Shown piece after piece: positions 1 to 4,724 of a DNA stretch of 6,631 bases. The position numbers and the translations under genes are program-made. The stretch is from Candidatus Heimdallarchaeota archaeon (lineage in GTDB: Archaea > Asgardarchaeota > Heimdallarchaeia > JABLTI01). The notes beneath the pieces were generated by a model. It was given only the letters and a program-made list of their open reading frames with translations, made no database searches and was not told where the DNA came from. The first letter of the stretch is position 1, and each line of letters begins with the position of its first letter. The stretch spans positions 1 through 6,631 of the forward strand of contig DAOVHJ010000150.1 in NCBI GenBank assembly GCA_030671945.1, written 5' to 3'.

Positions 1-116
1 ACAATTTCTGGAAAATCTCCCTTTATCTCGAGATACTTAGCATTAGCGTTCTTTGGAATGAAACCATTGATTTCATCTTCTCCATAATCGATGGGTGTAT
101 TCATATATTCTGCCAT
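1..116 (-). CDS. Unidentified protein, N-terminal fragment (3' end outside window)
   Basis: A leftward reading frame runs off the left edge of the window, showing the first 38 residues, beginning MAEYMNTPIDYGEDEINGF. An in-frame TAA lies directly before the ATG at 116, so translation cannot start further upstream in this frame. The only other nearby in-frame ATG is codon 5. A GGATGGT stretch 5-11 bases upstream may act as a weak ribosome-binding site. The visible part is acidic and hydrophilic with no signal peptide or membrane segment. I do not recognise the family. It is divergently arranged with the Rieske gene across a 190-bp gap (117-306), in which a leftward TATA-like AGTATAAAC sits at about 134-142. 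Confidence 0.55.
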   Translation of the reverse strand, partial: MAEYMNTPIDYGEDEINGFIPKNANAKYLEIKGDFPEI

Positions 117-216
117 TTAGTACCATCCAATAGTTTATACTTGAGTATGAAATGATTGCATTAGTTAATTATTATGTCTTTTGATGATTTTTGTTTGAAA
201 TTTTGTCCTCTTTTGC

Positions 217-223
217 TATAAAA
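217..223 (+). promoter_or_regulatory. Possible TATA box for the Rieske gene
   Basis: TATAAAA lies 84 bases before the ATG at 307 in the divergent gap 117-306. A start of transcription about 27 bases downstream of its centre would give a leader of roughly 60 bases that includes the AGAGAAG ribosome-binding site. A second TATA-like string (TATAAC, 263-268) would place the transcript start too close to the ribosome-binding site. AT-rich sequence makes such matches common, so this is tentative. Confidence 0.3.
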
Positions 224-306
224 TTTTTAAACTCAAATACAAAGTATCTACTACTTGATATCTATAACTAATTATTGTATTAGTTTTCAAAAAAGAGAAG
301 ATCTTG

Positions 307-642
307 ATGAGTACACTAAAATTATGTTCTGTTTCTGAGATCCCTGATAATGATGTTAAAACCTTTAAGATTGAAAATAAGGATATTGCTGTTTTCAAAG
401 TTGAAGGAGAATTTTACGCAATAGATAGATTATGCACACATCTCAAGGGAAATCTAGCTAAAGGAAAACTTGATGGTAAAACAATTAAATGTCCATTACA
501 TGGGTCAGTTTTCAGTTTGAAGACAGGTGAACTTCTTCGTCCTCCTGGCACTGTTGCTGGCTGGTTTAAAAAAGCTAAGAATACCCATATTTACAAGACA
601 TCTGTAAAAGATGATTTTCTGTATGTAGAGATTAAAGAGTAA
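307..642 (+). CDS. Small soluble Rieske [2Fe-2S] ferredoxin-like protein
   Basis: This 111-residue protein is essentially one Rieske domain. The cluster ligands are both present: C43-T-H45 and C62-P-L-H65, matching the CxH ... CxxH pattern in which two Cys and two His hold the 2Fe-2S cluster. The following GSVFSLKTGELLRPPG resembles the loop after the second ligand box in NirD and dioxygenase-ferredoxin types. There is no signal peptide, membrane helix or fused oxygenase domain, so a cytoplasmic electron-carrier role is likely, with unknown partner. The length is normal for stand-alone Rieske ferredoxins. A TTG codon at 304 is in frame, but the ATG at 307 is preferred because GAGAAG (295-300) is then 6 bases away. 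No reductase or oxygenase gene is visible next to it; the next gene is convergent. Confidence 0.93.
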   Translation: MSTLKLCSVSEIPDNDVKTFKIENKDIAVFKVEGEFYAIDRLCTHLKGNLAKGKLDGKTIKCPLHGSVFSLKTGELLRPPGTVAGWFKKAKNTHIYKTSVKDDFLYVEIKE

Positions 643-674
643 ATACTTGATAGTTCAAGAATACTCTGTATTAC

Positions 675-681
675 TTTTTTT
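675..681 (+). terminator. T-run terminator after the Rieske gene
   Basis: Seven consecutive T residues lie 33 bases downstream of the Rieske stop codon, in the 54-bp convergent gap before the VOC gene. There is no clear hairpin. Archaeal RNA polymerase commonly terminates at T-rich tracts without a stem, so this is a plausible terminator for rightward transcription. Confidence 0.4.
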
Positions 682-696
682 CACTAAAGTTTTCAG

Positions 697-1053
697 TTAT
701 TTTTGCGACCAAACACTAAGGATATTTCCACTATTATCTTCAAAACTTGCATAGAATCCATAGTCATTTCCGATTTCAGTTTTTTCTTGGATGACCTTTC
801 CACCATTTTTTATGATTATTTCAAGAGTTTTTGGAATATCTTCAACTTGAATATTCAAATTTATTTCCCCTTTAGCTATTTTTTCTGATTCTTGGAATGC
901 TCCTTCAACGCCTTCTTCCCCACTTTTAAAGAACGCATATCCCGGGAAATTTGTCTCAATTTGGATTTTCCAATTGAAAACACTTTCATAGAATTTTTTG
1001 GCTATTTTGACGTCTTTACAAGGAATCTCTATATGTACTATCTTATTTTCCAT
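697..1053 (-). CDS. Glyoxalase/VOC-fold (vicinal oxygen chelate) protein
   Basis: The 118-residue protein starts MENKIVHIEIPCKDVKIAKK and continues FYESVFNWK, the classic first beta-alpha unit of single-domain VOC proteins (hydrophobic strand, then a helix ending FYxxVFxW). The second module begins near INLNIQVEDI (residues 64-73), has the helix and GGKV turn (84-87), and ends with SFEDNSGNILSVWSQ (103-117), the usual 'D..GN...' last strand. H7 is a candidate metal ligand, but the full ligand set cannot be assigned, so it may or may not be a metal-dependent enzyme. Substrate is unknown; relatives include glyoxalases, dioxygenases and antibiotic-binding proteins. The start at 1053 is chosen over an in-frame TTG at 1086, which would add an 11-residue Cys-rich stretch atypical of the family; GTGAG lies 9 bases before the chosen ATG. 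It is monocistronic, convergent with the Rieske gene and divergent from A1. Confidence 0.88.
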   Translation of the reverse strand: MENKIVHIEIPCKDVKIAKKFYESVFNWKIQIETNFPGYAFFKSGEEGVEGAFQESEKIAKGEINLNIQVEDIPKTLEIIIKNGGKVIQEKTEIGNDYGFYASFEDNSGNILSVWSQK

Positions 1054-1080
1054 ACAAATCAACTCACAAATAATGCATGT

Positions 1081-1096
1081 AAACAATATATTGTTT
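1081..1096. repeat. 16-bp perfect palindrome, candidate operator
   Basis: AAACAATATATTGTTT reads the same on both strands. It lies 28-43 bases upstream of the VOC start codon and directly downstream of that gene's TATA-like box, so a bound dimer would cover the site where polymerase is recruited. This is the expected place for a repressor operator. The half-site ATTGTTT recurs in the promoters of A1 and A2. AT-rich sequence favours weak palindromes, but 16 perfect bases is more than usual. Confidence 0.5.
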
Positions 1097-1100
1097 TTTG

Positions 1101-1108
1101 TTTATATT
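1101..1108 (-). promoter_or_regulatory. TATA-like box for the VOC gene
   Basis: On the minus strand this reads AATATAAA, 48-55 bases upstream of the ATG at 1053. A transcription start about 27 bases from its centre would fall near 1077, giving a leader of about 24 bases that contains the GTGAG ribosome-binding site. The palindrome at 1081-1096 then lies between the TATA box and the start site. Confidence 0.4.
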
Positions 1109-1180
1109 CTTTCCACTTAATTTCGTAAGATAATTTTCTTCTGAATTTTCGGTTGTACACAATTCCTAAACTGTTGCAAG

Positions 1181-1218
1181 AGATTGTTTAAATCATTTTG
1201 TCACCTATATATAATTAG
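1181..1218 (+). promoter_or_regulatory. Promoter of A1, block shared with A2
   Basis: AGATTGTTTAAA (1181-1192) is followed after exactly 12 bases by CTATATA (1205-1211) and then ATTAG (1214-1218). The same elements with the same 24-base offset occur before A2 at 3496-3534. Extending leftwards, 1174-1192 and 3489-3507 match at 16 of 19 positions. One reading is a core promoter: TTTAAA as TATA box, CTATATA as the AT-rich melting element near -10, start of transcription near ATTAG and a leader of about 30 bases holding GAGGT (1229-1233). The alternative reading, TATATATAA (1206-1214) as the TATA box, would put that GAGGT at or before the transcript start. A binding site for a shared regulator may also be embedded here. 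Confidence 0.5.
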
Positions 1219-1246
1219 AAATAATATTGAGGTTCGATAATTAAAT

Positions 1247-2224
1247 ATGTCAATAAAGAGAAGAAATCTTGTAAACATCACTTTGTTACTAATCATATTA
1301 ACTGTCTTTGCAGTTGATCCATATCTTAAAGTAGATGGAGCTACGTTTATAGGATTTAATGCAGGGTTCAATGAAATTACCGTTACAACCCAAAAAATGA
1401 CCTTAAAAGCTCTCGATTATAAACCTGATTTTGCTTGGTGGTATGATAATTCAAGCATAACAGATGAAAAATATCGGTTGAGTTTCACGAAAATTCAAGA
1501 ATATTTTGGGACTGATGACTATCTCGACAATAGTAGTGAACTTGGTGGGATAAGTTATGATTTATTAGCGAATGAATGGGACTATGAGATTATTGATAGT
1601 CCATTTAATGTTAAAATCAATTTAACACTTTCAGGCTTAGCAAATAATGTAATAATCCAATTTATCGTCCATATCACTGAACTAGAAGTACCTATTGACG
1701 ATACAACCGCATACTTGCAACCATATACAGAAGCAGAAATTACTATCATTATTAAAAATTGGAAATTTACTTCTGGAGCAAAGGGTTTAGCTTTAAAATC
1801 CGAGGTTTTTGAATCTATGGATCTTTATTCTGTTGATATTGTGAATTATACTTATATACCATATGACAACGTAGAAGGACTTCAAATATTAAGTGATTCA
1901 GGGTACAATTCAGAAAAAGCTCTTGTTTATTGGGTTGAAAGTGCTAATTACTATAATGATTCAAGCTTCTATGATTCCAACGTAATTGGGAGTTCATACT
2001 TTAATGAAACCAATGATCCTCCGGGAGAAGATAAAATTCATCCTTGGTTTTCATATCCGAAAATCAATGATTCATTAACAATAAACCATGTATGTGTTTT
2101 TGGAGTTTATGAACCAAGTCCACCAACTTCATACAATGTAAGTACTGCCATTATACCAATTATTGGCTCTATTCTAATTGTTAATGTACTTGTGATTGTT
2201 TTCAGGAAAAAAACCTGGAAATAA
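1247..2224 (+). CDS. A1: secreted, membrane-anchored surface protein of unrecognised family
   Basis: The 325-residue protein has a basic N-terminus (IKRRN), a hydrophobic signal segment at about 8-23, a long extracellular part, and a C-terminal membrane helix at about 300-319 followed by a basic tail (RKKTWK). The bulk should face outside. The strongest motif block is at about 59-104: WWY, then FTKIQEYFG (80-88), then ELGGISY (98-104). It is followed by strand-like segments including NLTLSGLAN (125-133) and GLALKSEV (180-187), suggesting a beta-sandwich. Eight N-x-S/T sequons in the predicted extracellular region suggest glycosylation. I do not recognise the family and see no catalytic signature. 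It is the upstream partner of B1 (111-bp gap) and a paralogue of A2: about 32 of 46 residues match in the core block, much less elsewhere. The ATG at 1247 follows GAGGT with a rather long 13-base spacing. Role in sensing or ligand binding with B1 is inference. Confidence 0.85.
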   Translation: MSIKRRNLVNITLLLIILTVFAVDPYLKVDGATFIGFNAGFNEITVTTQKMTLKALDYKPDFAWWYDNSSITDEKYRLSFTKIQEYFGTDDYLDNSSELGGISYDLLANEWDYEIIDSPFNVKINLTLSGLANNVIIQFIVHITELEVPIDDTTAYLQPYTEAEITIIIKNWKFTSGAKGLALKSEVFESMDLYSVDIVNYTYIPYDNVEGLQILSDSGYNSEKALVYWVESANYYNDSSFYDSNVIGSSYFNETNDPPGEDKIHPWFSYPKINDSLTINHVCVFGVYEPSPPTSYNVSTAIIPIIGSILIVNVLVIVFRKKTWK

Positions 2225-2297
2225 TCCCTTATCTTCTCTACGCTTATTTCCACTATCCTTTTTAGTAAGTTAACAATTATGATATTAGGCGTTTGAA

Positions 2298-2315
2298 AAT
2301 AGGGTAAAACCTATT
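2298..2315 (+). repeat. Short inverted repeat before B1
   Basis: AATAGG and CCTATT face each other across a 6-base spacer, 21-38 bases before the B1 start codon. It could be a small hairpin in the leader or an operator, or chance. The surrounding gap 2225-2335 otherwise holds a pyrimidine-rich stretch with T5 (2259-2263), which could terminate some A1 transcripts, and no convincing TATA box, so B1 may be partly co-transcribed with A1. Confidence 0.25.
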
Positions 2316-2335
2316 GTTATAATTGGGGATATCAG

Positions 2336-3451
2336 ATGAAGAAATCACAAATTATTGGTCTTGTACTTTTATCAACTTTCATTTTGATTCAAGTTTCCTT
2401 GCCAACAGTTTGTTTTGAGAATAATTTCCCTGAATCACCATCTTTTGCTAATAGTTTTCCCTCTAATTCTAAAGAACTAATACCACATTCCAACGGTGAC
2501 CACATTATCTTTCATAACATGGAATTGAAGATTCAATTAGATTATACATTACATGTAGAATCAACACTTGTAATTGAGAATAGTGAAAACACAACCATTG
2601 ATTACTTTCAGTATGTAATTAATGATTCCATTAGCAATGCATTCGTATCTGATCCAATAGGATCTCTAGAATTTACATGGAATATTTTTGAGGATTCTAG
2701 TGTTCTCAATATAACAATGAGGTATCCTTTACTCGAGGGTCAAAAATATGTAATAACAATTGCTTACTTTCTAACCGACTTGCTGCCCTTCTTCGTTGAA
2801 GAACCTTCTGAATTTTATACTCTTGAATATGCTATTTTCCATTATTTAATTACTCAGACGTTTGATTTAGAAATTTCACTCCCATTAGGTTATGGTTTAA
2901 TTACAGGTGTCTCTCCACGACCAACTTATCCTATACCCGAACGAGTTTTCACAGAAGATAATATTGTGAAAATTTCCTGGACATCTTTGAATATTCTCCC
3001 TAATTATGAGTATCTGTATACTATTAGGTTCGAAGAGATAGGAGTTACTTTTTCAATTCCTACACCTCAATCGTATACTTACATCTATGTTATACTCGCT
3101 TTCCTTGGGGGAGCAGCAGTAAGTACACTCGTCTTCTTCTTAATTATTAAACGAAAATATCATCCTGAAAAATCTGAGCTTGTAAGTTCATTATTATCTG
3201 ATTCAGAACAAGCAGTCATAAAAGCTATAAATGAAGAAGGTGGGGTGGCAATACAGCGTCGTATTTGTGAGCGCACCGGGTATTCAAAATCTAAAATTTC
3301 TCAAATTTTACTGAAACTTGAAGAAAAGAATGTCTTAAAACGGGAACGATGGGGTAGAACAAATAAAGTATCTATTACAAATCCCACATTTCTCAATATT
3401 GAACTTGAGGGTGATGTCACTGCTCAAAAAAACAAGGACTTCGATGATTAA
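2336..3451 (+). CDS. B1: membrane-tethered winged-helix transcriptional regulator
   Basis: This 371-residue protein has a signal peptide (about 1-26; basic KK, then a long hydrophobic run), a beta-rich extracellular domain (about 55-235), one membrane helix (about 247-271) with a KRK stop-transfer signal, and a cytoplasmic wHTH (about 283-350). In the wHTH, EQAVIKAIN is helix 1, QRRICERTG helix 2, YSKSKISQILLKLEEKN (316-332) the recognition helix, and VLKRERWGRTNKVSIT (333-348) the wing. The layout resembles archaeal one-component membrane regulators whose wHTH carries a 'Q..i...tG.SKSkvS..l..Le' signature. The extracellular domain has DPIGSLEFTW (106-115) and MRYPL (128-132), both conserved in B2. 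No kinase, receiver or protease domain is present, so signal transfer would be direct through the membrane helix or by proteolytic release. GGGGAT lies 5 bases before the ATG. The target DNA is unknown. Confidence 0.9.
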   Translation: MKKSQIIGLVLLSTFILIQVSLPTVCFENNFPESPSFANSFPSNSKELIPHSNGDHIIFHNMELKIQLDYTLHVESTLVIENSENTTIDYFQYVINDSISNAFVSDPIGSLEFTWNIFEDSSVLNITMRYPLLEGQKYVITIAYFLTDLLPFFVEEPSEFYTLEYAIFHYLITQTFDLEISLPLGYGLITGVSPRPTYPIPERVFTEDNIVKISWTSLNILPNYEYLYTIRFEEIGVTFSIPTPQSYTYIYVILAFLGGAAVSTLVFFLIIKRKYHPEKSELVSSLLSDSEQAVIKAINEEGGVAIQRRICERTGYSKSKISQILLKLEEKNVLKRERWGRTNKVSITNPTFLNIELEGDVTAQKNKDFDD

Positions 3452-3458
3452 ACACTTT

Positions 3459-3491
3459 TTGAACCTATATTGAACCATACTTGAACCATTG
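3459..3491. repeat. Three TTGAACC direct repeats at exact 11-bp period
   Basis: TTGAACC begins at 3459, 3470 and 3481, each followed by four variable bases (TATA, ATAC, ATTG). One repeat per helical turn puts all copies on the same face of the DNA. The array starts 7 bases after the B1 stop codon and ends 4 bases before the AGATTGTTTAAA element of the A2 promoter, a position suited to an activator or cooperative regulator acting upstream of the TATA region. The A1 promoter lacks it. With three short copies and no spacers it is not a CRISPR array. Confidence 0.6.
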
Positions 3492-3495
3492 TCAA

Positions 3496-3534
3496 AGATT
3501 GTTTAAAATAAACTTCATTCTATATACCTATTAG
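3496..3534 (+). promoter_or_regulatory. Promoter of A2, block shared with A1
   Basis: AGATTGTTTAAA (3496-3507), a 12-base gap, then CTATATA (3520-3526) and ATTAG (3530-3534) repeat the A1 promoter at the same spacing. Reading TTTAAA as TATA box puts the transcript start near 3532, giving a leader of about 105 bases, much longer than that of A1. The gap 3452-3636 also contains the phased TTGAACC repeats upstream and a leader hairpin downstream. Confidence 0.5.
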
Positions 3535-3568
3535 CATACATTAACTCAGATCATCGGGACTTGGGAAT

Positions 3569-3590
3569 CAAATTCTCAATCTTGAATTTG
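3569..3590 (+). promoter_or_regulatory. Possible leader hairpin of A2
   Basis: CAAATTC (3569-3575) and GAATTTG (3584-3590) form a perfect 7-bp stem with an 8-base loop, followed by TGTTTTTG (T5 at 3592-3596). If the A2 transcript starts near 3532 this lies inside the leader, 46 bases before the start codon. A hairpin followed by a T-run could act as an attenuator, but the stem is AT-rich and short. Confidence 0.25.
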
Positions 3591-3636
3591 TGTTTTTGTC
3601 TTAAAAATCTTAAAGTAAAATTCTGAGGATGAAAAA

Positions 3637-4602
3637 ATGAAAACAAAAACAAAATTACTGATTGGCATTTCACTAATAGCATTATTCTTCTTACCTGCTT
3701 TTACCAATTATGCCTCTGCAAAAAGTGATAAAATTTCAACTAAAGAAGGTCTAGATGGCATTATTGTCTCAACTGATTTTATTACTTTGAAATTAGTCGA
3801 TGGTAAGCCACACTTTATTTGGTGGTATGGGAATCAAAGCACTTCAGATGAAATGTATAATGTTCAATTCACAAAAATACAAGAGTATTTTGGCGCTGAT
3901 GATACTTTAGATAATAATGGAGAGCTGGGTGGTATATCCTACAATTTAGTTACAAGTGATTGGATTTCTGAAATCGTAGAAGATGATACATCAGTAACTG
4001 TCACCTTAACATTATCAGGTTTAGCAAACGATGCTGAATTACAATTCATAATTAATGTCTATGAAGTTGATCAACCCATTGAAGGTACAGATTCAATTGT
4101 TGACGCACTTGCAGAAGTAAAATTTGATATTGTAGTTAAAGATTGGGTTTTCAGTGAAGGCGCTGCTGGGTTAACAGTCAAATCCCAAGTCTTGGAATCG
4201 CAGCAAAGAAACAGAGTTCGTGTAAGAAATGGTACAGTTGCTGAAAACGGCAATACAACAAGAACTATGCAATTTGAAAGTGCAGAACAAGGTAATAAGA
4301 AAGTCGCTTTTTATGAATGGGTAACTTTTGCTGATGTCTATGATGGGGTAAGTCTGATTTCAACAATTGATGTGGGAGAAGCATATTTTGACGAAGGCGC
4401 TCAAGGCGAAGGTCCAGGAATGCCCGGAATGATTCACTTCTGGCTAACATATCCAAATTATGGTGATTCATATACTTTGAAACACGACCCATCAATAGGG
4501 ATTTTTCCAGACGCATTTAACGTTCCCCTCTACTTATTCTCAATAATTGGTGGGATAATTGCGACAGCTGCAATAGTGGCTATCGTAAGAAAACGAAAAT
4601 AA
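3637..4602 (+). CDS. A2: secreted, membrane-anchored surface protein, paralogue of A1
   Basis: The 321-residue protein has a clear signal peptide (KTKTK, hydrophobic 7-22, likely cleavage after ASA at 28), an extracellular part, and a C-terminal membrane helix (about 297-317) ending in the basic tail RKRK. The block shared with A1 spans about 57-102: WWYGNQS (62-68), FTKIQEYFG (78-86) and ELGGISY (96-102). Also shared are LTLSGLAN (124-131) and the GAAGLTVKSQV region (175-185). It differs in an Arg/Asn/Gln-rich stretch at 189-222, a Gly/Pro/Met-rich loop at 253-264, and only three N-x-S/T sequons against eight in mature A1. It has no cysteine. The start is secure: GAGGATG lies just upstream with good spacing. 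It is followed by a strong hairpin and then B2 (122-bp gap). The family is unrecognised; surface sensing or ligand binding with B2 is inference. Confidence 0.85.
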   Translation: MKTKTKLLIGISLIALFFLPAFTNYASAKSDKISTKEGLDGIIVSTDFITLKLVDGKPHFIWWYGNQSTSDEMYNVQFTKIQEYFGADDTLDNNGELGGISYNLVTSDWISEIVEDDTSVTVTLTLSGLANDAELQFIINVYEVDQPIEGTDSIVDALAEVKFDIVVKDWVFSEGAAGLTVKSQVLESQQRNRVRVRNGTVAENGNTTRTMQFESAEQGNKKVAFYEWVTFADVYDGVSLISTIDVGEAYFDEGAQGEGPGMPGMIHFWLTYPNYGDSYTLKHDPSIGIFPDAFNVPLYLFSIIGGIIATAAIVAIVRKRK

Positions 4603-4613
4603 TAAATTTCTCC

Positions 4614-4649
4614 GGATGTGATTTTGGTTTTCTCCAAAATCACTCATCC
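4614..4649 (+). terminator. Strong hairpin between A2 and B2
   Basis: GTGATTTTGG (4618-4627) and CCAAAATCAC (4634-4643) form a perfect 10-bp stem with a TTTTCT loop. Four more pairs (GGAT 4614-4617 with ATCC 4646-4649) extend it across a 2-base bulge. It begins 12 bases after the A2 stop codon and is followed by TTATTATT rather than a long T-run. It may terminate or attenuate A2 transcription, or protect the 3' end of the message, setting the ratio of A2 to B2. No equivalent follows A1. Confidence 0.5.
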
Positions 4650-4678
4650 TTATTATTCACAGAAATTAGTCTAAATCG

Positions 4679-4701
4679 ATATTATTATAACTTTATTTAA
4701 T
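4679..4701 (+). promoter_or_regulatory. Possible B2 promoter region
   Basis: An AT-only stretch with ATATTATTATAA (4679-4690) and TTTATTTAAT (4692-4701) lies 24-46 bases before the B2 start codon and after the A2 hairpin. Either could serve as a TATA element giving B2 its own short transcript. Which one, if any, cannot be decided from sequence composition. Confidence 0.3.
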
Positions 4702-4724
4702 CAATCTCTAGGTGTGCAAACAAT

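Noticed and set aside
216..398. Leftward open frame across the Rieske start
   Set aside because: It overlaps the Rieske coding region and its promoter gap, with a hydrophobic, low-complexity translation and no supporting signal.
703..1128. Rightward open frames opposite the VOC gene
   Set aside because: They overlap the VOC gene on the other strand, have Phe/Tyr/Ser-rich low-quality translations and no family signature; they are shadows of the VOC frame.
2361..2413. B1 as a lipoprotein (Cys26)
   Set aside because: The residues before Cys26 (PTVC) do not fit the lipobox well, and B2 has no equivalent cysteine, so an ordinary signal peptide is more likely.
3459..3491. CRISPR-like array
   Set aside because: Repeats are 7 bases with 4-base spacing and only three copies, far too short for CRISPR; a phased protein-binding site fits better.
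4071..4516. Leftward open frames inside A2
   Set aside because: They lie wholly within a well-supported coding gene conserved with A1, and their translations resemble no protein.
1247..4602. Mobile element carrying the A-B repeats
   Set aside because: No transposase, integrase, terminal inverted repeats or target-site duplications were seen, and the paralogues have diverged too much for recent transposition.
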